Part shown: positions 34,039 through 47,485 of the stretch, in pieces | How positions within the stretch are numbered: position 1 is the stretch's first letter | Layout: each line of letters begins with the position of its first letter | Assembly (NCBI GenBank): GCA_014904985.1 | Contig: MU128950.1 | Location: 268,721-332,720 of the forward strand | DNA from: Hydnum rufescens UP504 | Lineage: Eukaryota; Basidiomycota; Agaricomycetes; Cantharellales; Hydnaceae | Direction: 5' to 3' | Length of the DNA stretch: 64,000 nucleotides | Made by a program: the position numbers and the translations under genes | The notes under the pieces: generated by a model | What the model saw: the letters and a program-made list of their open reading frames with translations, nothing else | The model's database searches: none | What the model was told of the DNA's origin: nothing

Positions 34039-35363
34039 ATGGATCTGGATGCTGATGTCGACGTGCCCTATCGAAGACGAGAGGCCAGACCGGATGTGCA
34101 ACTGCGCCATCAGTACTCATCAAATCTTGAGGGGCAAGGTCTGGACGCTAAAGTGGTGGTCATGGGCAACACTGGTTCGTTTTTTTTCGGCCTGCTCTGC
34201 ATATCATCCCATAGTTAACGGATTTTAAATAGCGGTGGGAAAGACGAGTCTTTTGAAACGTTATGTTGAGGACAAGTTCACGCCCGCTTCAACTACCTCC
34301 ACAACCGGCGCGTTGTTTGTTACCAAGAAGGTGGTCGTAGAGGGGCTCAAGGTCCGGTTGCAACTCTGGGACACCGCCGGCCAGGAACGCTTCCGGAGTA
34401 TGGTAAACGTGTTCCTATCTTTTTGCTTGCTTGAACTTGATCGTTTGACTCTTTTCATTCCCAGGCACCAATGTATTATCGAGGGGCCAGTGCCGCAATA
34501 CTCGTGTACGATATCACTGACGCCAGCACCTTTGATGCGGTCCGGATATGGCTCGAGGAGCTGAAGCGAAACCACCACTTCCCTTCCAGTGGCGACGACC
34601 CACCCCTAATAATCTACGTCGTCGGTGCTAAAGCCGACCTTGCGTCCAAAAAGCGCGAGGTGACCCAAGAGCAGGCACGCAAGTCCCTCCATGCATGGTT
34701 CCCCCCACCTGCTAAAGAGCCCCCGCCATCGTCCAAACCCTCATCTACGTCTTCATCCTACGGGCGAGTCGGCGGACTGTCCTATATTCGACCGAGATTC
34801 ACGTCCCTCACGACTGTGCCTACTGCGCCCCCTCCAAAGGTCGATATCTCTCCTGCCGCCGCGGCACTGAACCGCGCGAAATCTGCGCGCGTGGCTCCGT
34901 TGGGCAAGAGACTCAATGGCGATGCAAGCGCCCCGGAGATTGGCGGAGACAGGCAGCCGGTGCCCGTGAGCGACGCTGGAGCGATGCTATGATGTGGGAT
35001 AACGCGATGCGGGAGGAGGAACACAGTCCTCCGCACTCCAACAACACGTCACGCGACGGGGAAGATGACTTCAATGCGGCCGATGACGAGGAACTGTACC
35101 CTCTGGAGAAGGGCATGGAACTCTTTGAAGTGTCTGCGAAGGATAACGCAGGTGTACAGAATCTTTTCGGGCATATGATCGACAACATCATTCGGCGGAG
35201 ACATCTCATCGAGAGCGAGAGGGTGGAACGCGAGCGGAACAGTGTGGTTCTCAAGCCAATGTCCTCATGGGGAAACGATGGAGACGACACAGCCTCCCGC
35301 TCAAGCCGCGATCCAATGGACGCACATCACAAGAACAGTGGATGGAGCTGTTGCTCCAGTTGA
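34039..35363 (+). CDS. Rab-family small GTPase with long insert, at least 4 exons
   Basis: Membrane-traffic GTPase. Exon 1 (34039-34174) ends in VVVMGNT, exon 2 (34233-34402) starts AVGKTSLLKRY, and exon 3 starts at 34465 (APMYYRGASAAILVYDITD). Motifs: P-loop GNTAVGKTS, switch I TTSTTG, switch II WDTAGQERFRSM, and a G4 box that reads GAKADL instead of NKxD. A Pro/Ser-rich insert of about 100 residues precedes the G5 box VSAKDNAGV. The C-terminus NSGWSCCSS carries a CC prenylation site two residues from the end. Between about 34920 and 35010 the frame changes; a 50-nt intron from GTGAGCGACG (about 34965) to CGGGAG, or another splice, is needed to reach the G5 exon. Subclass not assigned. Confidence 0.85.
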
Positions 35364-36063
35364 CAATGCCTACTACATATTGTATTTTCACTCTTCAGTG
35401 TTCTTCGCCCCTCACTATGTCTTACGTATGCCTAGCATTCGCCCGTCCTCCTATTCGGAGTCCGGCAACCCCTATTCGCACGCACCCGCACTCGCTCTTA
35501 TGCTCCGTCTTCAAATTGCACGAACCAACCCAGCCAGGTGATGACCAATCTACCCTGTTCTAAAAAATTCTTTACGCCAGCACATACTCGTAAACCTTTT
35601 TCTATCGTGTCAAATATCCGCACATGCATACATACATTCTAACCATCTTCTCATCCTAGTTCACAGTCTTCCTCCACTATCGTCTCTCGTCTCGGCCATC
35701 CATTTCCTTCTGTTCCTCTTTCTTATCAACCATTTTTTTTTTCGTTATTCGCAGCATTCACAAATCTTCTACGATTTCATGTCCTACGCAAGATGTCGTA
35801 TAGAACACGGATGACCCAATATCGGATACCCATCTATGGTCTACCCCTCGGTCTCAGTCTGAGTGCGCGAATAAATACCTAATATATCATCTCGGATCAT
35901 GGTAAATTGTAATAGCACCCTACTGTCATAACCATTGTTTCACACCAGTTTCTTCCCACCAGGATCGACACATTTTCTGTGTGTGCATGGAATAACTGAA
36001 ATACTGTAATAGCCAACGTCACACTTCAGGAACGGTTTGCCCGATCTCGCAACTTAAAATTGT
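35364..36063. other. 3' region of the Rab gene, no gene seen
   Basis: Pyrimidine-rich and AT-rich spacer. Plus-strand frames here overlap the end of the Rab gene and have no family. Confidence 0.35.
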
Positions 36064-36312
36064 GACAATTTACGGTACACCATGAAGTTTCACGCAACTC
36101 GGCATGTAACATCAATCGAGCACTCTAGTACTGTATGTCTCGCTGCCGGGAAGTCGAACTCAAGATTGCTGACGAGCTCGCGTACGCCGAGCTCGTCAGC
36201 ATTTTGAGTTCGACCTTCCAGCAGTCGAGACTTACTGTAGTCATGAGTGCTTGTTAACGCATACGCTCGAATGCTTGAATACTTCATGGTGTAACCGTTG
36301 TAAATTGTTGTC
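36064..36312. mobile_element. Foldback (hairpin) element, about 250 bp
   Basis: The left half starts GACAATTTACGGTACACCATGAAG and the right half reads back as GACAACAATTTACAACGGTTACACCATGAAG in outline. The arms remain complementary down to a palindromic centre at about 36175-36195 (GACGAGCTCG..CGAGCTCGTC). There is no coding content and no clear target duplication. It lies in the shared 3' region of the convergent Rab and PEX12 genes. Confidence 0.75.
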
Positions 36313-36485
36313 TTTGTGCTACCAACAGAAGGACTCGTCAAATCTTTCTCGTGAGGTGTAGATGATATTAACAGCACGATGTGTGGAGTATGCAGGGGCA
36401 GTGTGTTCGAATTCGACACGGAAACACGGAAACGGGACATACAGAATAAATCTCTTTCTAAACAAACAAAAAACCTTCACTGGGG

Positions 36486-37898
36486 TCATATCAAAACTTT
36501 GCGCAACTGCCAGACCCTAGCAGGTAACAGAGTGACAGGACATTTCCGATGCTCCTCCACATATGGATGTGCGCACTTATAACAGAAGACATATCCGCTC
36601 GGTAGGGCCGTGGCATTCTCGATAGCGTTGTGACAAATGGGGCATGTCCCGTATTTTAGCCCTTCTATGGACAGACCCTTTGGATGCGGAGGGAGCACGC
36701 GTGGAGGAGGAATGGGGGGTCCCTTTGGAGCGGTGACGAGAGATCGCGCTGGGGACGACGGAGAGTACCACCATTCCAAAAACTTGACGAAAAAGATAGA
36801 GAGGGGAAGGAGGAATTTTAACGAGTCGAGAAGGATGCGTGGGGACGTGAGGATTAGGCGGCGTATGACTGCCAAGATCGTATTCCTTGACGGTAACTTC
36901 TGGGCGGCGGCCTGGGCTTTCGCATCCATGAGACGCTGTGACGACTGTTAATTTGGATACGTATTGAGGAGATGTGTGTCACTTACATAGTCACCTGGGC
37001 CTAACCGCCGAAGATCCACGCCAATCCAGGATAACCAAGGTCGATAGAATGGGGTCTTGTCGAAGAGATAACCTACGTTATAAGCTAAAAGCCACAGTTC
37101 GTAGCCGGAGTTGACCCATGGATAAAGTGACTTGAAAGCATGTCGCAAACGATTCCCTACGGTCTGGTATATACAATATTTGTCAGCTGTGGGCGAGAAT
37201 GGATTTATGGAGCCCACCATCTGCGAGACTCGCAATCTTCGGGCGCGGGGCTTTCATCAACCAAATCTGAATCCACGCCACCTCCCAATTGCTCATAATA
37301 ATCCTGGGCCTTGGCCCGGATATATGGCACACCAACCTAGAAGGGAAGGCCCAGTGGGTTTTAGTTACATCGAGGAGAGAAGAAGAGATGAACCACACCA
37401 AGAACATGAGCGATTGGAACATATCAATCTTCCGTAACTTCTCGTGTTGGGGGATCCCACCAACTGCCGCATTGGCGCGCTCGGTTTCAATCACAGGTTT
37501 CCGCCGGCGCTTTAATCCATAAAAGTGCTCTGAGAAGGAGGCACCTGACGTTTGGGATTCTCTGTGAGTAGATGGCAGGGAACTAGAATAATACGACAAA
37601 CCGTGTTCTCGCAGATAGTGTCTCTCGACAAAGAGCATGATGACGGCGTAAAACTCCTCATGGCGATTTACCAGCCGGAGCAAATATCTCGGGCTGCGCT
37701 GAGCAAAGACCTAGGATTGGATGGCGTTCCCAAGCGTTAGTGAGTGTATCTAGGGCGGAGGGCCATAAGCCGGTAGCTAACCGACAAGACATATTTGAGC
37801 GCTGGTTGAAGCAGATCTCGCAGTTGATCCTGAGCAATAAGTTCAAATAGAGATGGCTTGTAGGGACTCCCGCCCCCGATGTCCCCTACGAATTCCAT
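36486..37898 (-). CDS. PEX12: Peroxin 12, peroxisomal RING E3 ligase subunit, about 5 exons
   Basis: Membrane RING protein that, with PEX2 and PEX10, ubiquitinates the import receptor PEX5. Start at 37898: MEFVGDIGGGSPYKPSLFELIAQDQLRDLLQPALKYVLS, spliced to VFAQRSPRYLLRLVNRHEEFYAVIMLFVERHYLREHG. Later exons hold FSEHFYGLKRRRKPV, RKIDMFQSLMFLV, a segment with LRHAFKSLYPWVNSGYELWLLAYNVGYLFDKT, then PFYRPWLSWIGVDLRRLGPGDY. The last exon has LLPLSIFFVKFLEWWYS and the incomplete RING CPICHNAIENATALPSGYVFCYKCAHPYVEEHRKCPVTLLPA. As is typical for PEX12, the RING has fewer zinc ligands than a classic RING. Convergent with the Rab gene. Confidence 0.92.
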
Positions 37899-38449
37899 GC
37901 AAAGCGATTGACACTAGCAGATCTTGAATGTACGGCAGTGAGAGCCAGCGCCTCGACGGCAAGATCCGTCATTGATTTCTCTTCGCGAAAGTCCATCACA
38001 TTGAGCATCTGGCAGCACCACGAACTGAAAATCCTCCCCTCCATGCATTCATGGATCGGCCCTGCCTTGGTCTGACATCGCATCAGTTTCCGTCACTCTT
38101 TGAATTGATGGCAACTGCCCCCCTACTCGGATTTCTTTCGTACTTCACTTCAAGAATAGAAGAATTCTCTCGAATTTATCTACGAAAAGGCCTCATGTCA
38201 TGGTGTGATGTTATTCCAAGTTATGTGCCATCTTCGATACATTATTGTTTACTTCCTTGAACCAATTGAGGATGATCTCTTTGGATATTGCACACAGTAA
38301 GACAAAACTAAAGGATGCAGCCTAGTTAACATGATACAGCAGTCCGTCTGGTCGTCGGGAATACATTGGATCTGGCAGAACAAGACAATACAACTTATAC
38401 AAGTACATTTTGGTGCTGTTTGTGATTGAGTCAAGGAATCTCCTTCCCC
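37899..38449. other. Spacer upstream of PEX12, downstream of the reductase
   Basis: No gene recognised. It contains the PEX12 promoter and the 3' flank of the aldo/keto reductase; both genes run on the minus strand. Confidence 0.35.
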
Positions 38450-39958
38450 TCACTGCGGGAGGGGCGTCTCGAAGGATGTGGAATCAGTGTAAAAGCCAGG
38501 TGGATATCGCCCGTGGTGGGAAAGGCTAGCGCCTGCCTCATCCACGAGTTTTCTGATACCTTTCAGCTCGGCGTCGCTGAGGCGGAGGTTTCCGGCTTCC
38601 CAATTCTCGTCGCAGTATTCGATCTGCTTGCTCCCAGGGATGGCAATGATGTCATTTCCCTGGGCGATCAACCACGCCATGCCCACTTGGGCAGGGGTGG
38701 CTTTGTGGGCAGCGGCAATAGCCTGCAGACCTTCGACGACCTTGAGGATAAGGGGGAAGTTCCCTGCGCTGAATCGAGGAACCTCGCGGCGGAAGTCACC
38801 CTCAGGGAAATCGTCGGGAGATTGCTGACAGGTTGTTCGGCTTCAGATAAACTCGACACATAATGGGGAGCAAGAGAAACGGGCACTCAACGTATCTGCC
38901 TGTGGCCAACCCTCGACCAGTGGGCGAATATGCCACGACACTGCACGATATGGACGATATTATATTTATCGGCATTCAGAGTACGAAAAGACGCAAGTGA
39001 GTCGGGCTCACGCAATTCCAAGTTCACGAGCGGTGTCAAGGACTCCGCCTGGGGATTCCACACTCACCTCGAAAGGAGAGTACCTAACGCTCTATTAGCC
39101 CTGCGTACAGGTGAGATGTGGATTGATTGGCGTACTCGACTTGAATCGCGCTGATTGGATGAATTGCATGGGCACGCCGAATGGTACTTGGAGATGCCTC
39201 TGATAAACCAAGGTACTTCACTTTTCCAGTACTGAAAACCCATGGATCTATGGTGAAACGGAAAACACAAAAGTTTTTGATATCAAAAACCCCACCTGAC
39301 AAGCTCTGCCATGGTCCCGACAGTAACCTCGATGGGGGTCTTTGTATCTGATCGATGCTGATAATATAGGTCGATGTGATCAGTTTTGAGCTTTGCTAAC
39401 GACTTGGCGCATTCAGATTCAACAAACTCGGGATCGCCACGAATGAGGCTTTCAGAGGCGAGGCCGAATTTTGTCGCCAGAAAGATCTTATCACGTTTCC
39501 CAGTCCCTACATGGCCATTGAAAGAGTTGAATCAAGGCAAGTGTTCAGAACCGTCGCTTGAATAGGGAACATACGTTCGAACCACTTTCCAATAAGCTCT
39601 TCACTGTCACCCTGAAGAAGAAAACGGCATATCCTCAGCGCAGGGACTTCCAGAAACCACGGTGATGGACGTACATAGATGGAAGCTGTGTCCCAGTGAT
39701 GGCAACCAAGCTCGAAGAGTCTGTCTAAGACCTGTACTTTACAAGGTTAAGCAACAATGGTAAGAAGACAAGGTGTTGTGCCCCCCTTGAAGCGTTGCTC
39801 GTCGCTTCCTGCATCGTGACCATAAGCCATCCCCCCGATGCCCATGGCCCCATAACCAATCGCTGGAAGGAGTTCGCAGATTGGAAAACGCACCCAATCA
39901 GCATGAAGCAACGTGGCTCGCCTGCGACTTCGACGTCTCCGATCTTACGAGTTAGCAT
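38450..39958 (-). CDS. Aldo/keto reductase (AKR, Tas/YakC-like), about 7 exons
   Basis: NADPH-dependent carbonyl reductase; substrate unknown. Start [11 protein letters not shown] at 39958, spliced to [26 protein letters not shown], then an exon with [18 protein letters not shown] (catalytic Asp and Tyr), [32 protein letters not shown] and [22 protein letters not shown] (catalytic His, and Lys in ATKFG). Next are [32 protein letters not shown], the cofactor-loop region, and the last exon (from about 38686: [29 protein letters not shown]...), ending TGA at 38450. The first intron appears to begin with GC (GCAG|GCGAGC) and end CTTCCAG. The catalytic tetrad is complete. Confidence 0.88.
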
Positions 39959-41723
39959 GGTTGTTCACGGCGTTGGAGGTTATTGGTTGCTCATCGGTAT
40001 TTATGTTGGGTTGCGGAACCTTGACGCGTACGGTACGTCACTCTTTATTCTTGGATGGTCAGAAGGAATATTTCCCATAACCTTAGCGGTGAATCGCCGA
40101 ATGTGATTACATCAGGCAAGGGTACCCTGGAGTTTCTTGTATTTTTCAAAGCAGCGCACTAATATCAGACCACCTTCCTAGTAAAATTTGCGCTGGTCAG
40201 TGAATTTTTCGCCCGCTCGAAATACAGAGCAAGGGACAAAAGGTCCCTAGCACAAGCCCACGGTTCCTAAGTCTTGATTCTTGACCGCTCTGACGCTGCC
40301 TCAGAGCAAAATTCACCGTGGCCCCTTCTTGAGATGTGTTTGGACTGCAGAAATTGAACAGGAATTTTGGGGTTCGAGCTGCAGTATGGATTCTGTACGT
40401 GACCTGGCATGCAGACGGAGATTTCTTTTTGAGATTTATGATAATGACCGCCTGACGGAATTTTGTCATGATATGCGCTTAAATTGTCGAAGACGATCTT
40501 TCGGGTCAGGACAGACAGTGGAAAAAGAATAGCAGTGATTTAATACCGACGTCAAGGTACTCGATTCTCACGGTGCGTATGTTTAGTTTCATTGATTCTC
40601 CAGCATTATGACTTCTGCGATGATGGGAGAGATGCCTGCTGTGTTACAGACCAACGGACCCGTGGGAATGGGGCTCCTCGCCCTAGGCCATGGCATTCGC
40701 TTGTCAGTGAGGGCCCTACTTATGCTGGGCCAGGAGTCTGAGGGAGACCTTGGGCTTTGGATGCCCGTGACAAAAAATCCACCCCAATCATCTATTTCAA
40801 AGGGATCCACTTGGGAAATCACAATCCATTGATGTTCAACTATGATTTGAAAGGCTTCGCCACTAGCCTGTGGTCAATTCGATGTCTCGCGATCATTGGG
40901 CTTCGGCACATGTCCCGCTGTAGGAAATGTGAATTGTCATGAGGTGTAAGTTTAAAGGAAGAAAATGGGAGAAGTCCTGCTCCTGCGGCCTGAGATCTCA
41001 AATAATGAAGCAAAATGGAAAGGTGCCTAGAAGTCCCATCGTTTAGGTTGGGATCAATTTTTGTGCCCAACATTCAAATCAGGAATAGTCCCACCCTTCT
41101 GTAACGGGGTGGTGGGAGATTCATAAGCTTCACAAGCTTCATTCTCGGCGACATTGGAGACTAAATGAACACCACGTTCATATTTCAAGATTTTGGAGTG
41201 AAAAGTAGTGCGATGGCAATATCCGGCTCCGCGGTGGATTTACTGGGTTCTATCGTTCTCAAATTGCAATCTGGGAGTTTTGTCAATCTCAGATTAGAGT
41301 TGGAGATGTTTAGAGTGTTGCATTTTAATTTCAGTATCAATATAATAGCTTAGGTAATACAATCTCGCCAAGGTTGCCGATGGATGTGTTCCTGGTCACC
41401 GTGCAATATTCTCTTGACAGCGGGGGCTAACTGGGAACCCCCTAGCACTTCGCCCGCGTGCCGGCTTACGAGCAGCCACATTTTGAGATTTTAGGTCTTC
41501 ACATTGTCAATCGATCCGAGGGAGAAGTCACGTAGCATATAGATCCGTCGTTCGATTATCGTGATGGACAAAATCCGAAGATAAAAAATCACTAGAAAAA
41601 AGGCGGTCCACTCTCGGGCATATTTGTTGAACGGGCAGGCTAGCCAGGCTTCCGGAAACCGCCGAGAGGGCCACGAGACTGGGACGAGCTTGACGCGCAT
41701 ATGGAGGGAATTTTCGATGGTCC
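39959..41723. other. Longest gene-free stretch of the core region
   Basis: Several frames of 60-105 aa occur (39795-40106, 40281-40532, 40589-40832, 41491-41757). None shows a family motif or an intron structure that extends it. I see no RNA gene or repeat shared with the rest of the window. Confidence 0.35.
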
Positions 41724-42789
41724 ATGTGGTATACTTCAAGGTCATGTGAACATCCATGTCCGCATCCGGCCCTCATAAACCAAGGGAAGCATCGCTACGG
41801 TCATTACGGTGCTCCCCACTGCCGCCAGCTCTGTTGCCCCGCTCAGCTATCCTCCCTTGCGGAATGGGCTCCATCGGCTATTCTCGGTCCCTTCTCTCTC
41901 TGGGTCTCCTGGATTTGTGCGTATCATTTCTTGCGCTCCTGACCCATCCCAGATTCTCATGCTTTCTGGCGTGATTGAACATACCCGCTCTCAGTGCTTC
42001 TGTTCACGTCGCTGAGTCTCCCCATCATTAAGTCGCTCTACATAATGAAGGCAAGTTTCACGCTCGCTAGCGGCAAGAAGGGCGATATCCGCTTTCGGCG
42101 TGTGGGGTGCCTGTGTGTATGGTGTCACCCCAATCGAGATGGGTTTTTCCGGCGTCAACTATGTCGGACAATGCACGAAGCAGGGTCTGGGATGGACGAC
42201 GCGCACTGTGTACGTGATTCATCCTCGCCATCGCGTTGGATTTATGGTTGATCAGTAACGTGTATCTAATCGCCATTATGTTCCTCGCTTTGTAGGGATA
42301 CAACGCAGGTAGCTGATGTTGCGTTCGGCAGTTTATCGTGGTCTCTGGTCTTACATCCAGTTGGTGAGCTCGGTCTGCTCGCTATCTATCGCCTATCTAA
42401 CAGCATGCGCGCGTTTAGCTTGCGGGGCTGTTATTTTCTCAGTGGTTCTCCTTATTACACTTTGGTTGGCCTCCCTAATGGGGCTGCCGGCATGGATGCA
42501 CCGCAAAGGCCAGACCATGAACCAGAATTTCGTCGATTTCCTCGGGATATTTGCGTCCCTATTCCCGCTCGGCATGACCATCACCGCTGCGGTCCTCACC
42601 ACCATCGTTTGCATAATCGACATGATTATCGTAGGCGAAGGGATTTCCCGGGCACATAAGAATCCCCAAGCGCAAACCACGGTCCATTTTGGCGGCGTGC
42701 CATGGCTTGCCTTTGTCGCAATGCTCCTCACATGGATCGGTGTAGTTGAAGCGTACCGCGCATCATTCACTTTCTCGAAGTGGAAGTGA
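41724..42789 (+). CDS. SUR7/PalI (Rim9) family membrane protein, about 4-5 exons
   Basis: Four-pass membrane protein of the family that includes eisosome Sur7 and the pH-signalling protein Rim9/PalI. The spliced protein reads AILGPFSLWVSWI|LLLFTSLSLPIIKSLY (TM1), GKKGDIRFGVWGACVYGVTPIEMGFSGVNYVGQCTKQGLGW (the conserved G-x-W-x-x-C box of the loop). DTTQVADVAFGSLSWSLVLHPV follows, then a TM in ACGAVIFSVVLLITLWL, FVDFLGIFASLFPLGMTITAAVLTTIVCIIDMII and VPWLAFVAMLLTWIGVVEAY, ending SFTFSKWK and TGA at 42789. The start is uncertain: the frame is open back to 41724, but the family usually has a shorter N-terminus, so a start between 41724 and 41880 is likely. Confidence 0.75.
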
Positions 42790-43488
42790 GTCATCCCATG
42801 GTCGGAGTTTTCTGTCCGTAATGACCTGCTTTCCACCTTGTTGCAGGATGTCATATCGACCAATCGACTATTAAGGTGGGGAGATCCATGGGGAGGTACC
42901 TACGTATGCGTGTCAGATTTTCTCCGTTGTTTTCGCCAAGTTACAGCACATGTCCCTCACGTACGACGCCACAAAGTGCACGCCGAGATGAATGATTTTT
43001 GTGATGCCTCCAAATACGATTTTGCCAACCAGCCCACTTTTTCGACCCCCAGTCCTGTATCACTGGGCTTACCAGCTTGGCCCTTTCTTTCCACCCTCTT
43101 CGCTTATTGGGCCTCCTTTGCATGTTTATATAATTGTTGTATAATGCACTCGCCTCCGCGTACGCCCTCAATTCGTGAGGTCGACACGCTTTGCACAGCT
43201 CATCTTGACCCTCCGCCCTCACCGGCCAATACACCTTATTGGCTGCGAAGACGAAGCTGTAAGAAAAGAGTGTAGTCGGCAATTCAATTGCTGTCCTCAA
43301 CGGCTAATTCCCACCTTCCTTGAGGCTCAGAATGATCATAAATAGATAGCATACTTATAAGCGCTTACCACTGCTATATACGAAGCTATAAAAAGCCAGT
43401 CGGAGTGTATTGTTAAGTCCGGCTTGTATATCCGTCCGCCGGACACAATTTCAATAGATTGTTCTGAGCAGACTTAGCCGTTCAAAAC
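42790..43488. other. Spacer between the SUR7-like and LYS12 genes
   Basis: Frames here (42838-43275 plus, 42941-43300 minus) lack a family and are not supported. Holds the LYS12 promoter. Confidence 0.35.
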
Positions 43489-45180
<1,692 letters not shown>

Positions 45181-45449
45181 TTGGAGAGGATTCTTAGATA
45201 CATATATATCTCAAGCTGGCTGCAGCTAAAAGGTGACGCCCAGATGCGCCGCCACATTACGTCCGTGTATTGAAAAAGTTTCTTGAAACGGATAGCGTCG
45301 AGTGGCTGAATTCTGCTCGGAATTAACCGAACTGAACCTTCCTATTACTGTATCACCTCGCGCGTGAGGCGCCGATAACCCAGAACAAAGGTAGCCTAAG
45401 CTCACTGGCATAGTTGCATACACATTGATCGGGTCTTCAGCGGCACAAA
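45181..45449. promoter_or_regulatory. Spacer upstream of the Ser/Pro-rich gene
   Basis: A short gap holding the LYS12 3' flank and the promoter of the next gene. Nothing specific is identified. Confidence 0.3.
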
Positions 45450-45471
45450 ATGCCGTCTATCGACACTGCCA

Positions 45472-47028
45472 TTGGTGCAGCTCCCACTACTGCCGCCAAT
45501 CCCGCTATGCCTAGTGTACCGCGTCGCGTCTCTTTCCAAATCCATGGGCAAAAGGCGTGGGATTCCCGAGACTACCCATGTCATGGGCGAAACCGTTTCT
45601 GCCCCTCGAGCTCCACAGCTACCTTCGAATCAAGTCAAGAGGCGCTCAAGCCAACCCATTCTGACTTGGTTTCAACGGAAAATTGGGGGGAAGCATGTGG
45701 TCAGGAAGAGACAAGGGAAAGAGCTCAGTAATACCACGAACAGCATCCCAAGAGCCCAACCTGCCGATGCCACCTTGCGTGGTAGACCGGGACCTTTGAA
45801 GATTGTGATCGCCTCTTCTGCTCGATCCCCACAATCCATTGGTTCCAATGGCAAGAGCCAGAGGCCTGGGAGCGTACATTCCTCTCATCTTTCTACCTCC
45901 TCATCCCTGCGACCGGGGTCCGCGTGGTCCGCCAGAGATCCTATAGAAGCGGACGACGATGCATCCATACGCCCACTCCCTCCCACGTCACCGCCCTCGC
46001 CTGTACCTTCTCGTTCAACCCTTCAATCTTCTACCCATACTTCTGAGGGATACGCATCTGATTTCCGAACTGCACGGTCCACCGAGGCACCCAGTACCAA
46101 ACCGACTACACTGATGTCTTTTGATCTGGGAATAGGTGGGCATATTGCACAGGCACCAAGTCCTCATGCAACAAGGGGCCCACTCTTCGTTGGGCCACCT
46201 ACTCCAGGATCCAGTCCGTTATCCACGCGCTTCCCTCACCTTCGTTCACCGAGTACTATCCCCCCCATGTCCACGTCCCTCTCCTTTGCGGCTCTCCCCA
46301 CATCAGCCTCTGCTGGTGGCCGCACTGGAGTAACCTTCCCCAATTACATCGCAGAGAGCCCGAACACAGGCAATAACACACTCAGTCCCCCTGTACTCAA
46401 GCTTTCTGCACAAGCCCCAGGCCACACATCTTTCCATCCACGCAACAATCCCCGTCCTGCATCCCCACCCCTCGACAATGCCAGTACTCTAACCCTAGCA
46501 TCGTCTACGTTTGCCCTCTCATATGCTTCTCCGCGATCACGTTCTTTGGCGGCTGACCGGGACGGTGGCGATGCAGGTGCAAGTATGCGTGCCCTTAGGC
46601 CAAGCAGCCGGCGTGGCAGTTGGGGCAGTGATGAAACAGGATGGAGTGCCGCGGGATACAGCACACATACTGGTATTAGCTCTGCTGGCCCGGGATTGCT
46701 CGGATTTACCGGTGGTGTCAACCCGAGTGTGAGTGGTGGTCATCGACGACGCGGTCCAGGCAGTGTTGCCACCGCTTGGAGCTTTCGCACCGGGGGTACG
46801 GGCTATATGGATGGCACAGAGCCTGGACCTAACGATGATGGCCGCGATGAAGAGGTGTGCGACCTGGATCCCGGCGACACCAAAGACGATGGGCTTCCCG
46901 AGACTGAATCACAATGCAGAGATTTCACTTGCCCTGAGATGCCCACAACTTCTCCAACATCTTATCTTGCTCCGCACGAGATACCCCTGCCTAACTCACC
47001 GAAAACATCTGCTTCAGTCATTGTCTAG
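45472..47028 (+). CDS. Large Ser/Pro-rich (proteophosphoglycan-like) protein
   Basis: About 518 residues in one frame, ending TAG near 47028. An N-terminal segment has QVKRRSSQPILTWFQRKIGGKHVVRKR (basic, possibly amphipathic). This is followed by a long disordered Ser/Pro/Thr region, and a conserved part SSRRGSWGSDETGWSAAGYSTHTG..GPGLLGFTGG..RTGGTGYMDGTEPGP. Agaricomycete homologues are usually annotated only as proteophosphoglycan-like; no enzymatic domain is visible. The start is uncertain: a different frame opens at 45450 (MPSIDTAIGAAPTTAANPAMP) and could be joined by an intron beginning GTGTACCG, which would replace the first 20-25 residues. Confidence 0.65.
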   Translation: MVQLPLLPPIPLCLVYRVASLSKSMGKRRGIPETTHVMGETVSAPRAPQLPSNQVKRRSSQPILTWFQRKIGGKHVVRKRQGKELSNTTNSIPRAQPADATLRGRPGPLKIVIASSARSPQSIGSNGKSQRPGSVHSSHLSTSSSLRPGSAWSARDPIEADDDASIRPLPPTSPPSPVPSRSTLQSSTHTSEGYASDFRTARSTEAPSTKPTTLMSFDLGIGGHIAQAPSPHATRGPLFVGPPTPGSSPLSTRFPHLRSPSTIPPMSTSLSFAALPTSASAGGRTGVTFPNYIAESPNTGNNTLSPPVLKLSAQAPGHTSFHPRNNPRPASPPLDNASTLTLASSTFALSYASPRSRSLAADRDGGDAGASMRALRPSSRRGSWGSDETGWSAAGYSTHTGISSAGPGLLGFTGGVNPSVSGGHRRRGPGSVATAWSFRTGGTGYMDGTEPGPNDDGRDEEVCDLDPGDTKDDGLPETESQCRDFTCPEMPTTSPTSYLAPHEIPLPNSPKTSASVIV

Positions 47029-47477
47029 GCTTCGAATATCTTTTCTTCTTACGAACGTCAGCACTCTGACACCCTCCCCCAATTTATTATTTGATGGACA
47101 ATAGTTGATTTGATTCGCCGTTGGGCTGTGGCAGTCACTGTCTCATGCAGAGTTACTCATTATAACCTTCCCCGTTCATGTTTGATTGTCCTGTAGTTAC
47201 TAGATCATGTTGCCGATCCCCGTTGAGGGTGCCATTAGCCCCCAGTGCTTAAAATTCATACCATAGGTGACATATAAGGAAATTTCCCTTGAGAATGCTG
47301 GCCCGTAGTGTACTAAAATTTAGGGGTATCCTAGCACCAACACCTGTTATGCTGATAGATTATTATTCCACCATCTCGACGATTCCTAATTCATACTCTT
47401 TGTAGTAGGGTAAAAGGGTACAGAAGGCAAAGAGTGCAAGTGGCGAAAAAAAATGAGAAAGTGAGAGGAATGGGGAT
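47029..47477. other. Spacer before the hAT element, no gene seen
   Basis: AT-rich 3' flank of the Ser/Pro-rich gene. No coding or RNA gene recognised. Confidence 0.35.
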
Positions 47478-47485
47478 GCCGGCAC
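47478..47485. repeat. Left 8-bp target site duplication (GCCGGCAC)
   Basis: Identical to 48498-48505, immediately outside the terminal inverted repeats. An 8-bp duplication is characteristic of hAT transposition. Confidence 0.9.

Noticed and set aside
40589..40832. Opposed 75-aa frames (plus and minus) between the aldo/keto reductase and SUR7-like genes
   Set aside because: Both are short, mirror each other by codon antisymmetry, and lack any family or splice extension.
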